In this document: positions 33,706 through 42,903 of the stretch, one piece after another
Layout of the letters: each line of letters starts with the position of its first letter
How positions within the stretch are numbered: the first letter of the stretch is position 1
Assembly (NCBI GenBank): GCA_024399135.1
Contig: JAKSHY010000003.1
Location: forward strand, 1-64,000
Origin: Lachnospiraceae bacterium
GTDB lineage: Bacteria; Bacillota; Clostridia; Lachnospirales; Lachnospiraceae
Direction: 5' to 3'
DNA length: 64,000 bases
The notes under the pieces: generated by a model
Database searches by the model: none
What the model was told of the DNA's origin: nothing
What the model saw: the letters and a program-made list of their open reading frames with translations, nothing else
Program-made: the position numbers and the translations under genes

Positions 33706-36489
33706 TTATTCTTCGTTCCGCCTAACAAAAGAAACATTTTCCGCCCTATGTTTCTCGCCTTCTTCAATTGGAGAAAAATTGACTTTTTTCCCTAACAAAT
33801 CCTCTTCTAAATATATGTACTCTTTAAATGCGTTTAAAAAAGTTAAATATCTTTCATGATTAATATCATCTTCAATAATAAGAAATTTCCTTTCCTTGTT
33901 TATCTGAACAATAGTGCCTATTCTTTCATTGCACGCTCTATTTAATCGTTCTTTTATTTTGCGATGTTTTTCTATTGTTCTTTCATCTCTGTCTCTTTTT
34001 ATATCCTTTTCGCTTTTTGCAAGAACTTCACTCGCTTCGTCCAGTTTATTTTGTACAATCAACAACTGAATCATCCGTAAAATAGCCCTAGCATGCGTAC
34101 GTATTGTTTTAATTCTTGTACTATTCTGTGTAAGTTCAGCTTGCTTTTTTAACATGAATAACGCCATGTCATAATCATCTTGTTTTTCATAAATCACACT
34201 GTACATACCCCAAATATCAGCGTACAGTGTTTTTGCCTTTTCATCGAATCTATCGAGTTTCAATACTAACTCAATAGCTTTACGTGCCTCCTCCAATTTA
34301 TGTTTAGCATTCTCATAATCTCGATCCTCAATTAAGCTCTCCGCCCATTTTCTTAAATTCTCAGCAATCGAGCTATTGTTAATTATCAAATGTTTATTAT
34401 GCGGAACTCCTTCAACCAATTCTAAAGCTTGCCTAAATAATATATCTGCTTCCGAATAATTACCCATTCTACTTATAGCTTGAGCATATGAATTTAAAAC
34501 AACATTATCTTTGGGAGATAATTGATACGCTTTTTGATAATAAGCATATGCCTCTTTTATTTTATCGTTTTTACGTTTCATATTACCCCAGACCAACCAT
34601 ATCTGAGTATCATTAGGATTCAACTTTGAAGCTTTTTCCATCAAATCGTCAGCTTCACTCCAATGTGATTCCATAGATTCAATCATTGCCCAATTTCTAT
34701 ATATTGGTGCAAAACTTGGAGCAATATTTACTGCCTTTTTAAAAATCTCAATGGCATCAGCATAACTACCAGCCTGATGTTTTTGATATGCAGTCTGAGC
34801 TAATACGGAAGCTATTTTTTCCTCTTCTGTCACTGCTCCGAAATTTGAAAGACTAAATCTATATTGAGCTTTAGCTCGATCAGCTTCCTCCAAGGTGTTG
34901 TCAACCGTCATCATTCTTTCTTGCAGTCTTTCCTTTTCGTCAATGTTCTTATCCAATTGAACCTTTACATAGCCACGAGTTAACGGCAACAAAGAATAGT
35001 AACTATTAATTTCATTACTATTTTTATTCACTCTTTGCTCAGGTAAAATTAATGATACAATTTGCAATTCCCATATTGTATCTTCAAACACTTTATCATC
35101 CAAATTTGATATATATTTCAATACTCCCTGCGGAACTGCGTCATTTTCAAGACATAGTGTGTACAAAATATTCTTTGCATCTTTATTTAATTCAGAAAAG
35201 ACTTGCTCAAAACAAAACTGTGAAATATCACTTGATTTTTCATTTATCGATGAAATAACTTGAGAAATATCTTTTCCCATAGCTGCTTGTCCTAATACCC
35301 ATTTTATCGCCAGTGGATAGCAGAACACTTTCTTTACGTAGGTAGAAATTAATTTATCATCAGCTTTCTGGAGTTCATTTAATCCTTTTTCTCTACATAT
35401 AACCCTAAATAATTGTATTGCATCCTTTTCTTTTAATTCCTTAAGTTCATGCCTTCTTTCAACCTGTCCTAAGCCTCTTCTACTAGTAATTAAGAACTGA
35501 ACATTTCGATGCCCATCCAAAATAAAATTAATAATTCTTTCATCCGTAATCGTTTCCAAATTATCGATTATTATCAAAACTTTATCGCAAGCGTCCAATA
35601 AGGAAAAAATGTCTTCCTCCTTCTTTTCTGTACTATTCTCATATTCGGATAAATCAAAATCCAACACGTTAAGTATCGTATCCAGTAACTCTTCATAATT
35701 CTTCAATGTTGGTTCAATATCTTCAATTCCTAAATATGAAAGTTTATTTTCTTTAGCACTAACCCAGACGACAAAATCATACTTTATCAGATTGCGATTA
35801 ATAACTTCATTTACGGCTTTCAAAGCCAATGCAGATTTGCCCACGCCTCCAGCCCCGGCTATTGTAATAACATCAATTCGGTCATTCTGTAGCATCTTAA
35901 TTATTTTTTCGATATCCTCACCTCGACCGACATATCCGCCTTCATATTCATAATCGGGCATCGGAAGATTGTTAATAATCTTGTTTTCATCTGTATAAAA
36001 CTCTATGGGAGTCTTTTTTACTAATGTTTGGGGATTATTCATAATCTCTTTTGTAAACATTTCAAAAGAGTCTGAATAATTATTCAAAGCTGCATTTATC
36101 AAACAAGATTCATTAATTAAAAATGTTAAGTCCGATGATGTAAAGTAATCTCTTATATGAGCAATCTTACATCTCAATGCATACAGTGAATCCATTGTTG
36201 ATGAAAATGCTTCTTGCGCCAATTTACCATTCTGAATAATCTTTGTATAGTTTTTGTTATATACAATTATCTCTTTCAAATGTATAAACTCGATGCTTTC
36301 AAGCAACGTTTCTAGGCTATCAATTTCTGAATTTCTATTATACGCCGCAGTTTTCACGCCCTTCGGAATATATTCTTCATAATCTCCCGCACTAATTTCA
36401 CAATATTCTTGTATTGCATTTCTAAGGACTTCCTCAAATCTTGAAATAATCGTATATCCATAATCTCTTGCTTCAAACTGGTTTGTCAT
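33706..36489 (-). CDS. STAND NTPase: HEPN-like, NB-ARC, TPR repeats, cold-shock-like C-terminus
   Basis: The 927-residue protein has four parts. Residues 1-150 are helical with R106-x4-H111 (RCKIAH), the HEPN ribonuclease signature. Residues 185-470 are an NB-ARC NTPase with Walker A GAGGVGKS (212-219), Walker B VLIIIDN (304-310), ITSRRG sensor and CYPLAIKWVLG. Residues about 560-830 are TPR-type repeats. Residues 858-927 (GTIVQINKERKFLIIEDD, then GKKVNF and RAENVSFV) resemble a cold-shock RNA-binding fold. Such NLR-like proteins act in phage defence: repeats sense, the NTPase oligomerises, the effector kills. It lies alone on the island upstream of the two-gene unit. Confidence 0.85.
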   Translation of the reverse strand: MTNQFEARDYGYTIISRFEEVLRNAIQEYCEISAGDYEEYIPKGVKTAAYNRNSEIDSLETLLESIEFIHLKEIIVYNKNYTKIIQNGKLAQEAFSSTMDSLYALRCKIAHIRDYFTSSDLTFLINESCLINAALNNYSDSFEMFTKEIMNNPQTLVKKTPIEFYTDENKIINNLPMPDYEYEGGYVGRGEDIEKIIKMLQNDRIDVITIAGAGGVGKSALALKAVNEVINRNLIKYDFVVWVSAKENKLSYLGIEDIEPTLKNYEELLDTILNVLDFDLSEYENSTEKKEEDIFSLLDACDKVLIIIDNLETITDERIINFILDGHRNVQFLITSRRGLGQVERRHELKELKEKDAIQLFRVICREKGLNELQKADDKLISTYVKKVFCYPLAIKWVLGQAAMGKDISQVISSINEKSSDISQFCFEQVFSELNKDAKNILYTLCLENDAVPQGVLKYISNLDDKVFEDTIWELQIVSLILPEQRVNKNSNEINSYYSLLPLTRGYVKVQLDKNIDEKERLQERMMTVDNTLEEADRAKAQYRFSLSNFGAVTEEEKIASVLAQTAYQKHQAGSYADAIEIFKKAVNIAPSFAPIYRNWAMIESMESHWSEADDLMEKASKLNPNDTQIWLVWGNMKRKNDKIKEAYAYYQKAYQLSPKDNVVLNSYAQAISRMGNYSEADILFRQALELVEGVPHNKHLIINNSSIAENLRKWAESLIEDRDYENAKHKLEEARKAIELVLKLDRFDEKAKTLYADIWGMYSVIYEKQDDYDMALFMLKKQAELTQNSTRIKTIRTHARAILRMIQLLIVQNKLDEASEVLAKSEKDIKRDRDERTIEKHRKIKERLNRACNERIGTIVQINKERKFLIIEDDINHERYLTFLNAFKEYIYLEEDLLGKKVNFSPIEEGEKHRAENVSFVRRNEE

Positions 36490-36636
36490 ATTAACCTCCT
36501 AAATGGAATAGCAAATTGCACTCTTTCATTCTTAGACACAGAATTATCTATGAAATGAATAATGTTTTCACCCCAAAATCATTTATTTCATGTATCGCCT
36601 AATTTATCATCATTGAAAAAACTTTTGTTTTGCGAA

Positions 36637-36723
36637 TCAATTGCATAAAATCTGCATGCAATACGTCAAATTAATTTCTTCTGCTATATCAGCTAATGTC
36701 CATGTCTTATGATCTGGTTGCAT
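36637..36723 (-). pseudogene. Short N-terminal gene fragment with strong ribosome site
   Basis: AAGGAGGG precedes ATG 36723 and a 28-residue frame MQPDHKTWTLADIAEEINLT that stops at 36637. The TWTLADIAEEI pattern looks like the start of a helix-turn-helix. It directly follows the methyltransferase/endonuclease chimera (12 bp), so it is likely the cut-off start of another gene. The remaining 36490-36636 holds no gene; it includes the inverted repeat ATTGCAT / ATGCAAT (about 36641-36663). Confidence 0.45.
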
Positions 36724-36735
36724 TATTTTCCCTCC

Positions 36736-37197
36736 TTATATCATCTTACCCTTTAACTGTATTCTCTTTCCTTTTCCGCCCGAAGGATAGGTCCACTGGA
36801 ATGGTGTTCCCAACTGTCCTTCAATCCCTCGTTGCTGGCATTCAATAATGTATTCATCTATTGAACAAACATTACATTCCGTTTCTTTATCATTTACCGT
36901 AATAATGTGGGATGCCCATTGAGTTTTCGGATCGCCCTCACCACCAATTCCGCCTAAAACCCATTTTTCTAATTGATCTTTATACGCGGATAAAACCTGT
37001 TCAAAAAGTTCAAACACCTCTGCATTATGAGTAACAGAATATGTTTCTACGGTTGTATCTGTCCATTCAACTGCAACAAGAGGCAATATACCAGCCCATT
37101 TAAAGCCCGTACACAATCCACCTGGACCTGAGAATAAATCAATACTCACACGTGAAAATCTTTCTTCCTTCATTCGCTTTATCAAGCTTTTGTTCAT
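36736..37197 (-). pseudogene. Deletion chimera: cytosine methyltransferase N-terminus and Eco47II-like endonuclease C-terminus
   Basis: Residues 1-60 are the beginning of a C5-cytosine DNA methyltransferase: motif I IDLFSGPGGLCTGFKWAG, then VAVEWTDTTVETY. From about residue 62 the sequence changes to what resembles the end of Eco47II-family restriction enzymes: GGEGDPKTQWASHIITVND and GQLGTPFQWTYPSGGKGK. The catalytic PCQ motif and target-recognition region are missing, so it cannot methylate. A single internal deletion in a former methyltransferase-endonuclease pair explains it. The small HTH gene upstream fits such an R-M unit. Confidence 0.7.
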
Positions 37198-37250
37198 ATA
37201 ATAAGTCCTCCAAGTTATGTTATATTACAAAAATCGTCATCATAATTTTC

Positions 37251-37439
37251 TCACACATGCTGTCCAATTTTCTGGACTCTTCTTGGGTCTTTCGGTTTTT
37301 CTGCATTTTTAGGTATAAGCCACATATTTCCGACCATAGATGCACCCGGAATTCTTCCCTCTTTACACAAAATTGCAACTCTTCGCTGAGATATTTTCCA
37401 CTCTTCAGCTTTTTCTCTGGCAGACATATAATCGATCAT
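37251..37439 (-). CDS. Small helix-turn-helix protein
   Basis: This 62-residue protein reads MSAREKAEEWKISQRRVAIL, then CKEGRIPGASMVGNMWLIPK and a basic end. It fits small HTH (MerR/excisionase-like) proteins often found ahead of cytosine methyltransferase genes in Firmicutes. GGAGG precedes the ATG. It lies 53 bp upstream of the chimera and probably regulated the former R-M genes. Confidence 0.7.
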   Translation of the reverse strand: MIDYMSAREKAEEWKISQRRVAILCKEGRIPGASMVGNMWLIPKNAEKPKDPRRVQKIGQHV

Positions 37440-37565
37440 ACAAATCCTCCAAATATTTGCCTATAAATCACCTCTTTTAGTATATTCTAAACCTCGAACA
37501 GTTTCAACAAAATCTTGTATTTTCTTTTCTGATTATCCACCGCCAGTTGTGTTTTGTGAAAATAA

Positions 37566-37600
37566 AAAATCCGGGCGCCGCCCCACCCGGAGCAGCGCCC
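37566..37600 (-). terminator. GC-rich intrinsic terminator
   Basis: GGGCGC (37573-37578) pairs with GCGCCC (37595-37600), with a GC-rich interior, followed on the minus strand by TTTTTT. It ends the ArdC fragment. Its GC content is well above its surroundings. Confidence 0.75.
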
Positions 37601-37605
37601 ATCTC

Positions 37606-38418
37606 TTATGCCAGAGCTATCTGCTCCGGTCGTTTATGAAGATTCACTTTTTTACGTTTTATCGCAGGTTCCAAATCCTCAGATTTCATGTTTTCTAATT
37701 CTGCATTTTTCTCAAAGCACCTGTCTTCAATTCCTGATATTATCTTCGATGCAGTTTTTCGGATTGTCTCCATTGATTCTTTGAGTTCCTTTAATTCTCT
37801 TCCCTGGCTCCATCCCGCGATGTAACCAAATGAATAATCGCCGGTATCAATGCCAAGATAATCGCACACGGTATAAGCAACCGACTCAGCTTCCACTTCT
37901 TTACTGTTTCTTGATTTTCCATCTGTACCCTCTACTCCTTCTATCTTCGCACCGTCTTTATCATGAAGTAATGCATGCGCAGTCTCATGAATCAAAGTCT
38001 TTACCGTTTGGATTTCACTCATTCCTTCCTGCAGCACTATTTTCTGTTCTGAGGGGCTAAAATATCCTTTGGCACCTGAATCAATTGCAGCACGTTCTAC
38101 AGGAACCGGAGATATCTCTTCAAGTGCTGCAATCAGTTTTTCGAAGCCTTCCACATTGCCGATAAGCTCATCCACTCCGATTGACGGAAGTTCACGTCCC
38201 TCCGTCTGAGAATAATCAAATACCGTAGCCACATGAAATCGAAGAATAATGATCTCTACTTCTTTTGTCTTAACCTCGGCATTAAGATATCCGATTATTG
38301 AAGCTCCGTAAGTTCCTGTAACCGTGAGTCCTTCATTACCGTCTTTGTCAACGATGTTCGTTTCGACTTTCTTTTTAATCGGTGACGGTGCAATTATCTT
38401 TATTCCCTTTTCACCCTT
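37606..38418 (-). pseudogene. ArdC-like anti-restriction protein, C-terminal fragment
   Basis: The open frame of 270 codons begins after a TGA at 38419 with KGEKGIKIIAPSPIKKK and has no ATG; a GTG at 38232 would give a 208-residue product. It carries the zincin metallopeptidase core (TVKTLIHETAHALLHD, EVEAESVAYTVCDYLG) and FGYIAGWSQGRELKEL, as in ArdC-type proteins of conjugative elements. The N-terminal DNA-binding domain is missing. It shares a few bases with the DUF5688 fragment upstream, indicating a deletion joint. GC is higher than in core genes. Confidence 0.75.
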
Positions 38419-38581
38419 TCATACCGATGTTGGAACCTTCCTCCCTGATTGTGATTCCGTCGTAGCTGCCATGCTGAAGCTTGGTCACGCTTACGGGTTC
38501 AATCTCCACATTAGAGAGTCTTTCGGGAAGTGCCCCGGGCAGATCTTCCATAATCTGCTGTTTGAATTCTTCGAAGTTCAT
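38411..38581 (-). pseudogene. DUF5688 protein, N-terminal fragment
   Basis: Fifty-six residues (MNFEEFKQQIMEDLPGALPE to NIGMKG) follow AAGGAGG and match only the start of DUF5688 proteins, which are about 300 residues (an intact one is at 52924-53805). It runs into the ArdC fragment in another frame, so a deletion has joined the two. Confidence 0.6.
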
Positions 38582-38611
38582 ATCTTCGTCCTCCTTAATG
38601 ATTTTTAAGCA

Positions 38612-38634
38612 TAAAAAACAGCCCAAAAGGCTGC
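38612..38634 (-). terminator. Intrinsic terminator upstream of the DUF5688 fragment
   Basis: On the minus strand CAGCC-TTTT-GGGCTG is followed by TTTTTTATGC. The gene it served is no longer present; 38640-38770 shows only a short open frame (IDFTPFFGVNLGVKIVLRHS) that could be an integrase tail but is too short to assign. Confidence 0.65.
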
Positions 38635-38769
38635 TTAAAATGCTATGTAAAATCACGAAAAACTTCAAAGTCAACTATGCCGAAGCACTATTTTAACCCC
38701 CAAATTCACCCCAAAAAATGGAGTAAAATCGATTATTTTTGATTAAAATCGGATACCTTGGTTAAATTA

Positions 38770-38800
38770 AAAACGGCTCCGCATCAATGTCGCGAAGCCG
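38770..38800 (-). terminator. Intrinsic terminator of metA
   Basis: CGGCTCCGC pairs with GCGAAGCCG (one mismatch), loop ATCAATGTC, followed on the minus strand by TTTTTAATTT. Confidence 0.8.
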
Positions 38801-38819
38801 CATAAATACTGCATTTTCT

Positions 38820-39746
38820 TTAATTTTTACCGCCAATCGACTCTACATCATAAGGTGTACTCTGATATACATAGTAATTAAGCCAATTGGTATATAGAAG
38901 CTGACCTGTTGATCTCCAGTTAACTATTGGTGCCTTACTTGGGTCATCATCTGGGAAATAGTTCTTAGGGACTTTAGGATTAAGTCCTTTATTTAAATCT
39001 CTAAAATATTCATTTGATAATGTGTCTGCATCATATTCTGCATGACACAGGACGAAAAATTTTCTAGAATCCTTCGACTTAACAATGGTAACTCCTGCCT
39101 CATCAGAATAAGCCATAATTTCAAGATCATCTATAGCATTTATATCCTCTTCTCTTATTCCAATTTCTCTTGACTGTGGAGCATAGAACTCGTCATCAAA
39201 TCCTCTGAATAATGGTGATTTAGGCTTATTCATCTTATGCTTATATATTCCTGAAAGCTTATCTTCATAATAGAAATGATTAATTCCATAATGATAATGA
39301 AGACCTGCGAACGCTCCCCAGCATAGATAGTATGTACAATGAACATGAGTCTCAGCCCAGTCCATAATCGTACACAATTCTTCCCAGTAAGCAACCTCCT
39401 CATACTTAACATATGCCAGTGGTGCTCCCGTTATAATCATTCCATCAAATTTCATACCCTTAATCTCATCAAAGGTCTTGTAGAATGTCTCTAAATGAGA
39501 TGTATCTGTATGCTGTGAAGTATAGCTTGCAGTCTGCAAAAACTCTACATTAACCTGTAGCGGACTATTAGAAAGTTTTCGAAGAAGCTGCGTTTCTGTA
39601 ACAATCTTCGTCGGCATAAGATTTAATATAAGCACATTTAAAGGTCTTATATCCTGATGCATGGCTCTAAAGTCCGTCATCACAAATATATTCTCACCTT
39701 CAAGAATCGACTGTGCTGGTAACGAATCTTTAATCTTAATTGGCAT
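38820..39746 (-). CDS. metA: Homoserine O-acyltransferase (MetA family)
   Basis: The 308-residue enzyme activates homoserine for methionine synthesis. Catalytic residues fall at the expected numbers: C142 (YLCWGA), H235 and E237 (CHAEYD). Position 111, which separates acetyl-CoA (Glu) from succinyl-CoA (Gly) users in characterised MetA enzymes, is Ala here (GAPLAYVKYEE). The acyl donor therefore cannot be assigned with confidence. GGAGG lies inside the end of ligA, which overlaps by 11 bp. A terminator follows. Confidence 0.93.
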   Translation of the reverse strand: MPIKIKDSLPAQSILEGENIFVMTDFRAMHQDIRPLNVLILNLMPTKIVTETQLLRKLSNSPLQVNVEFLQTASYTSQHTDTSHLETFYKTFDEIKGMKFDGMIITGAPLAYVKYEEVAYWEELCTIMDWAETHVHCTYYLCWGAFAGLHYHYGINHFYYEDKLSGIYKHKMNKPKSPLFRGFDDEFYAPQSREIGIREEDINAIDDLEIMAYSDEAGVTIVKSKDSRKFFVLCHAEYDADTLSNEYFRDLNKGLNPKVPKNYFPDDDPSKAPIVNWRSTGQLLYTNWLNYYVYQSTPYDVESIGGKN

Positions 39747-41718
39747 TTAAACTTCCTCCGAAACGTTCTATAAAATCATCCTCCGAAATAATAGGAATTC
39801 CAAGATCCTTGGCCTTCTTATTTTTAGAAGAGTTAGACTCAACATCATTATTAACTAAATAGGCGGTTTTATTAGATACAGAACCTGCAACCTTACCACC
39901 CTTTGACTCAACATAGGCTTTAAATTCGTCTCTATTTTTAAACTGATGAACATCTCCAGTGATTACGAATGTAAGTCCTAATAAATCGCCTTCCGAAACT
40001 TTGGCCTCAGCATCTGTTAATTCAACTTCATTAATCAATTCATCAAGTATTCTGGCATTTTCACCTTCTGAATACCACTTTAATATAGAAGCAGACTTTT
40101 CTTTTCCTATACCATCTATATCTTCAAAACCTACTTCTGTTTTTAGCCTCTCCACAAGACCACTAAAGCCTAACGAAGAAATAAGTTTTTTAGCAGCATC
40201 AAGCCCTATCATAGGTATGCAAAGAGAATAAACAAAATTTACAGCCTTAACATTTCTTGACTTATCTATGGCATCAAGCATGTTCTTCATAGACTTCTCG
40301 CCGAAACCTTCAAGCTCCATTATTTCATCTGCATGTTCGCTTAAATGGAAAATATCAAGAAAGCTTCTAAGATAACCCATATTGATGAATTTTAACATGG
40401 TTTGGATAGATAGTCCATCAATGTCCATTCCACTTTTAGATACGAAACGCGAGAATTTCTGTCCCCATTTAGCAACACAATCAGCATTCGTACAATGAAG
40501 TGTCTTAGTTTTAGACTTGTCCGAAATAAGAAGCTTTGTTTCCTTTCCACACACTGGACAAACAGAAGGGATACTGAAACTGTTGGTTGATTCCTTAACC
40601 GAAATAACCTTAGGAATTATCTTATTAGCTTTAATAACTTCTACAACACAGTCATCACCAATTCCAAGTCTCTCCATTTCTGAAATATTACATAAAGAAG
40701 CTCTGGAAACGGTTGTTCCTTCTAAAGATACAGGTTCAAATACCGCAACTGGAGAAATAGTTGATGCAGCACACGACCATTCTACATATTTTAATTTAGT
40801 ATACGCCGAAACATCAGCCCATTTAAAAGCAAGTCCAGCTCTGGTTGCATGATGCCCTGTAACCGAACCACCCTTTGCATATTCATTATCTTCATAGCAG
40901 ATAACCAGTCCATCAACAGGAATATCCATTTTCCCATCTTCGACTTTTTTAGTGAACTTATCAACTAATGACTGTATAGAAGAAGAATCTCCCTTTTCGT
41001 GCTCTACAGTTGTGAAGCCTTCTTTTTCAAGAAAAGCCATCCTCTCACCCCAGGATGTAATGTCATCATCAATATGGACCAATGTAAAAGCGTTAAAACA
41101 TACATGCCTCTCCTTTACCTTAAAAGGATCATCTAAAGCAAGCGTACCTGATGCCAAATTTCTAGGATTAGCATATTTTTCATCATCATCTATCAATGCA
41201 TTAATATTATCAAAATCAGTATATGATATTGTAGCTTCTCCTCTGACTACCATATGCTTTTTATAGGAAATTTCATTAGGGAATCCCGAAATAACATCCT
41301 TTAAAAAAGTAATATTATTTCCTTCCACTCCACTTCCTCTTGTTACTATAGTCGAAAGCATGCCATCATCATAAGTTAAAACTAATGTTAACCCATCTAA
41401 TTTATAGCTAATCCAAATATCTCTATTTCCTGCCCAGTCCTTCAAATCTTCAACTGATTTGGTTTTAGCCAAAGAAAGAGCTGGGAACTCGTGTATTACA
41501 CGCTCTGCTTTTGAATCATTATCTAATTGCTCTGAAGATACCTTCTGAGTAGGTGAATCTTCAAAAACAAGTCCAGTCTCTTCTTCTAATGACATCAATT
41601 CATCAAAAAATGAATCCCATTCATAATTCGACATTAATTCATCGTTTCCACCATAATATGCGTCAGAAGCCTTGTTTAATAAGGATATCAGCTCTAGAAT
41701 TCTCTCTTTTTTGTCCAT
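39736..41718 (-). CDS. ligA: NAD-dependent DNA ligase
   Basis: The 660-residue ligase seals nicks in replication and repair. AMP-accepting K106 lies in SYKLDGL. Other features: NPRNLASGTLALDDP, a four-cysteine zinc finger (CPVCGKE, then CTNADC), helix-hairpin-helix repeats and a C-terminal BRCT domain from about 585. The motifs are somewhat divergent from typical LigA (SYKLDG rather than EpKiDG). Whether a second ligA exists elsewhere cannot be seen. The end overlaps metA. Confidence 0.93.
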   Translation of the reverse strand: MDKKERILELISLLNKASDAYYGGNDELMSNYEWDSFFDELMSLEEETGLVFEDSPTQKVSSEQLDNDSKAERVIHEFPALSLAKTKSVEDLKDWAGNRDIWISYKLDGLTLVLTYDDGMLSTIVTRGSGVEGNNITFLKDVISGFPNEISYKKHMVVRGEATISYTDFDNINALIDDDEKYANPRNLASGTLALDDPFKVKERHVCFNAFTLVHIDDDITSWGERMAFLEKEGFTTVEHEKGDSSSIQSLVDKFTKKVEDGKMDIPVDGLVICYEDNEYAKGGSVTGHHATRAGLAFKWADVSAYTKLKYVEWSCAASTISPVAVFEPVSLEGTTVSRASLCNISEMERLGIGDDCVVEVIKANKIIPKVISVKESTNSFSIPSVCPVCGKETKLLISDKSKTKTLHCTNADCVAKWGQKFSRFVSKSGMDIDGLSIQTMLKFINMGYLRSFLDIFHLSEHADEIMELEGFGEKSMKNMLDAIDKSRNVKAVNFVYSLCIPMIGLDAAKKLISSLGFSGLVERLKTEVGFEDIDGIGKEKSASILKWYSEGENARILDELINEVELTDAEAKVSEGDLLGLTFVITGDVHQFKNRDEFKAYVESKGGKVAGSVSNKTAYLVNNDVESNSSKNKKAKDLGIPIISEDDFIERFGGSLNAN

Positions 41719-41744
41719 TTTCGTGTCCTTTTTAGCTGAAATTC

Positions 41745-41760
41745 TGCAAGTTATCTTGCA
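41745..41760. other. 16-bp dyad upstream of ligA
   Basis: TGCAAG-ttat-CTTGCA is a perfect inverted repeat about 27 bp before the ligA start, followed on the plus strand by AAAAATATC. It is either an operator or a leader hairpin. Confidence 0.45.
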
Positions 41761-41898
41761 AAAATATCATTTTTTCTGTCAAAACGGCATTACATATAAC
41801 CTGTTACCTGTATGTTCTGCACAAAATGAATATACAATTCAAACAATTTACAAAAGTATATCCAATCACAATATATAGTACCATAAATCCAGGAAAAA

Positions 41899-42618
41899 TC
41901 ACTTTAATTTGTGGATTTCATTGTATAACGTCTGTAATTCTATTCCACTAATTTCACGCAATTGTCCATTTTGCAAGTTTGCAAGCTCAATATTTGCGAT
42001 TCTAACCCTCTTAAGTTGGGTTACATAACAATTATTTGCCTTGCACATTCTTCGAATCTGTCTGTTGACTCCTTGAGTCAAGATAATCCTAAAAGTGTAT
42101 TTTCCTATTTTTTCCACCTTACAAGGACGTGTAGTTATGTTAAGTTCCTTTAAAAAAACACCCGATGACATTTTTTTAATAAAATCTGGAGTAATTTCTT
42201 TATTTATCTTAACCTCATACTCTTTCTCATGAAAATTTGAAGCCTTCATAAGTCCATTTATAAGCTCTCCATCATTAGTGAGAAGAATTAATCCTTCACT
42301 TTCCTTATCAAGGCGACCTGCATATGTAACTCTGACAGGATAATTTATTACATCAATTATTTTTTTCTCAGCAAATTTATCTTTTTCCGTACAGGTGACC
42401 CCAATAGGTTTATAATACGCAAGGACCACTTTTTCATTTTTACTCGTTATCGGTTTATCGTTAACTAGTATATCATCATTTTGATCAACTTTCATTCCTT
42501 GAGATGCCACCATACCATTTACTTTTACTCTTCCTTCATCAATCAGTCTGTCAGCATCTCTTCTGGAACACACTCCACATTCTGCTATATACTTGTTAAG
42601 TCTTATTTTTTCTTCCAT
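41899..42618 (-). CDS. rluF: 23S rRNA pseudouridine synthase, RluF/RsuA family
   Basis: The 239-residue protein has an N-terminal S4 RNA-binding domain (LNKYIAECGVCSRRDADRLI) and a catalytic domain with the aspartate in AGRLDKESEGLILLTNDG. The ending LTQGVNRQIRRMCKANNCYV is typical of RluF, which modifies the U2604 region of 23S rRNA. It stands alone. The 285 bp upstream hold no recognisable feature. Confidence 0.88.
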   Translation of the reverse strand: MEEKIRLNKYIAECGVCSRRDADRLIDEGRVKVNGMVASQGMKVDQNDDILVNDKPITSKNEKVVLAYYKPIGVTCTEKDKFAEKKIIDVINYPVRVTYAGRLDKESEGLILLTNDGELINGLMKASNFHEKEYEVKINKEITPDFIKKMSSGVFLKELNITTRPCKVEKIGKYTFRIILTQGVNRQIRRMCKANNCYVTQLKRVRIANIELANLQNGQLREISGIELQTLYNEIHKLK

Positions 42619-42903
42619 GCTTATTCTTCCTCATACTTAGGATATCAGCTTTATAAATATCAAAAGCAATTTTTATATATATTTAATCTAGATTTTACTA
42701 ATTTCAGAACAATATTTGCAAATCATACGTATTATGCAAATCCATCCCATTCCTATAATTCAGTGCAAGGTTGATATGCTTTTCGCAATTTTTTCGTTTT
42801 TAATACCTTTTCACAATATATATGTATAATCTTGATTTAATTTATCTTATAATCTCATAAGTAATTTTATGTAACTTTCCCCAAGCTGCCTTATACAGTT
42901 TTG

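Noticed and set aside
38640-38770. C-terminal tail of a tyrosine integrase at the island's right edge
   Set aside because: Only about 20 open codons with weak resemblance; no catalytic motif is left.
27434-38820. Attachment-site direct repeats bounding the island
   Set aside because: No convincing matching repeats at both edges and no tRNA or integrase there; the 36-bp repeats are terminators inside the island.
42619-42903. Riboswitch or small RNA in the AT-rich gap
   Set aside because: No stable hairpin or promoter-terminator pair was seen.
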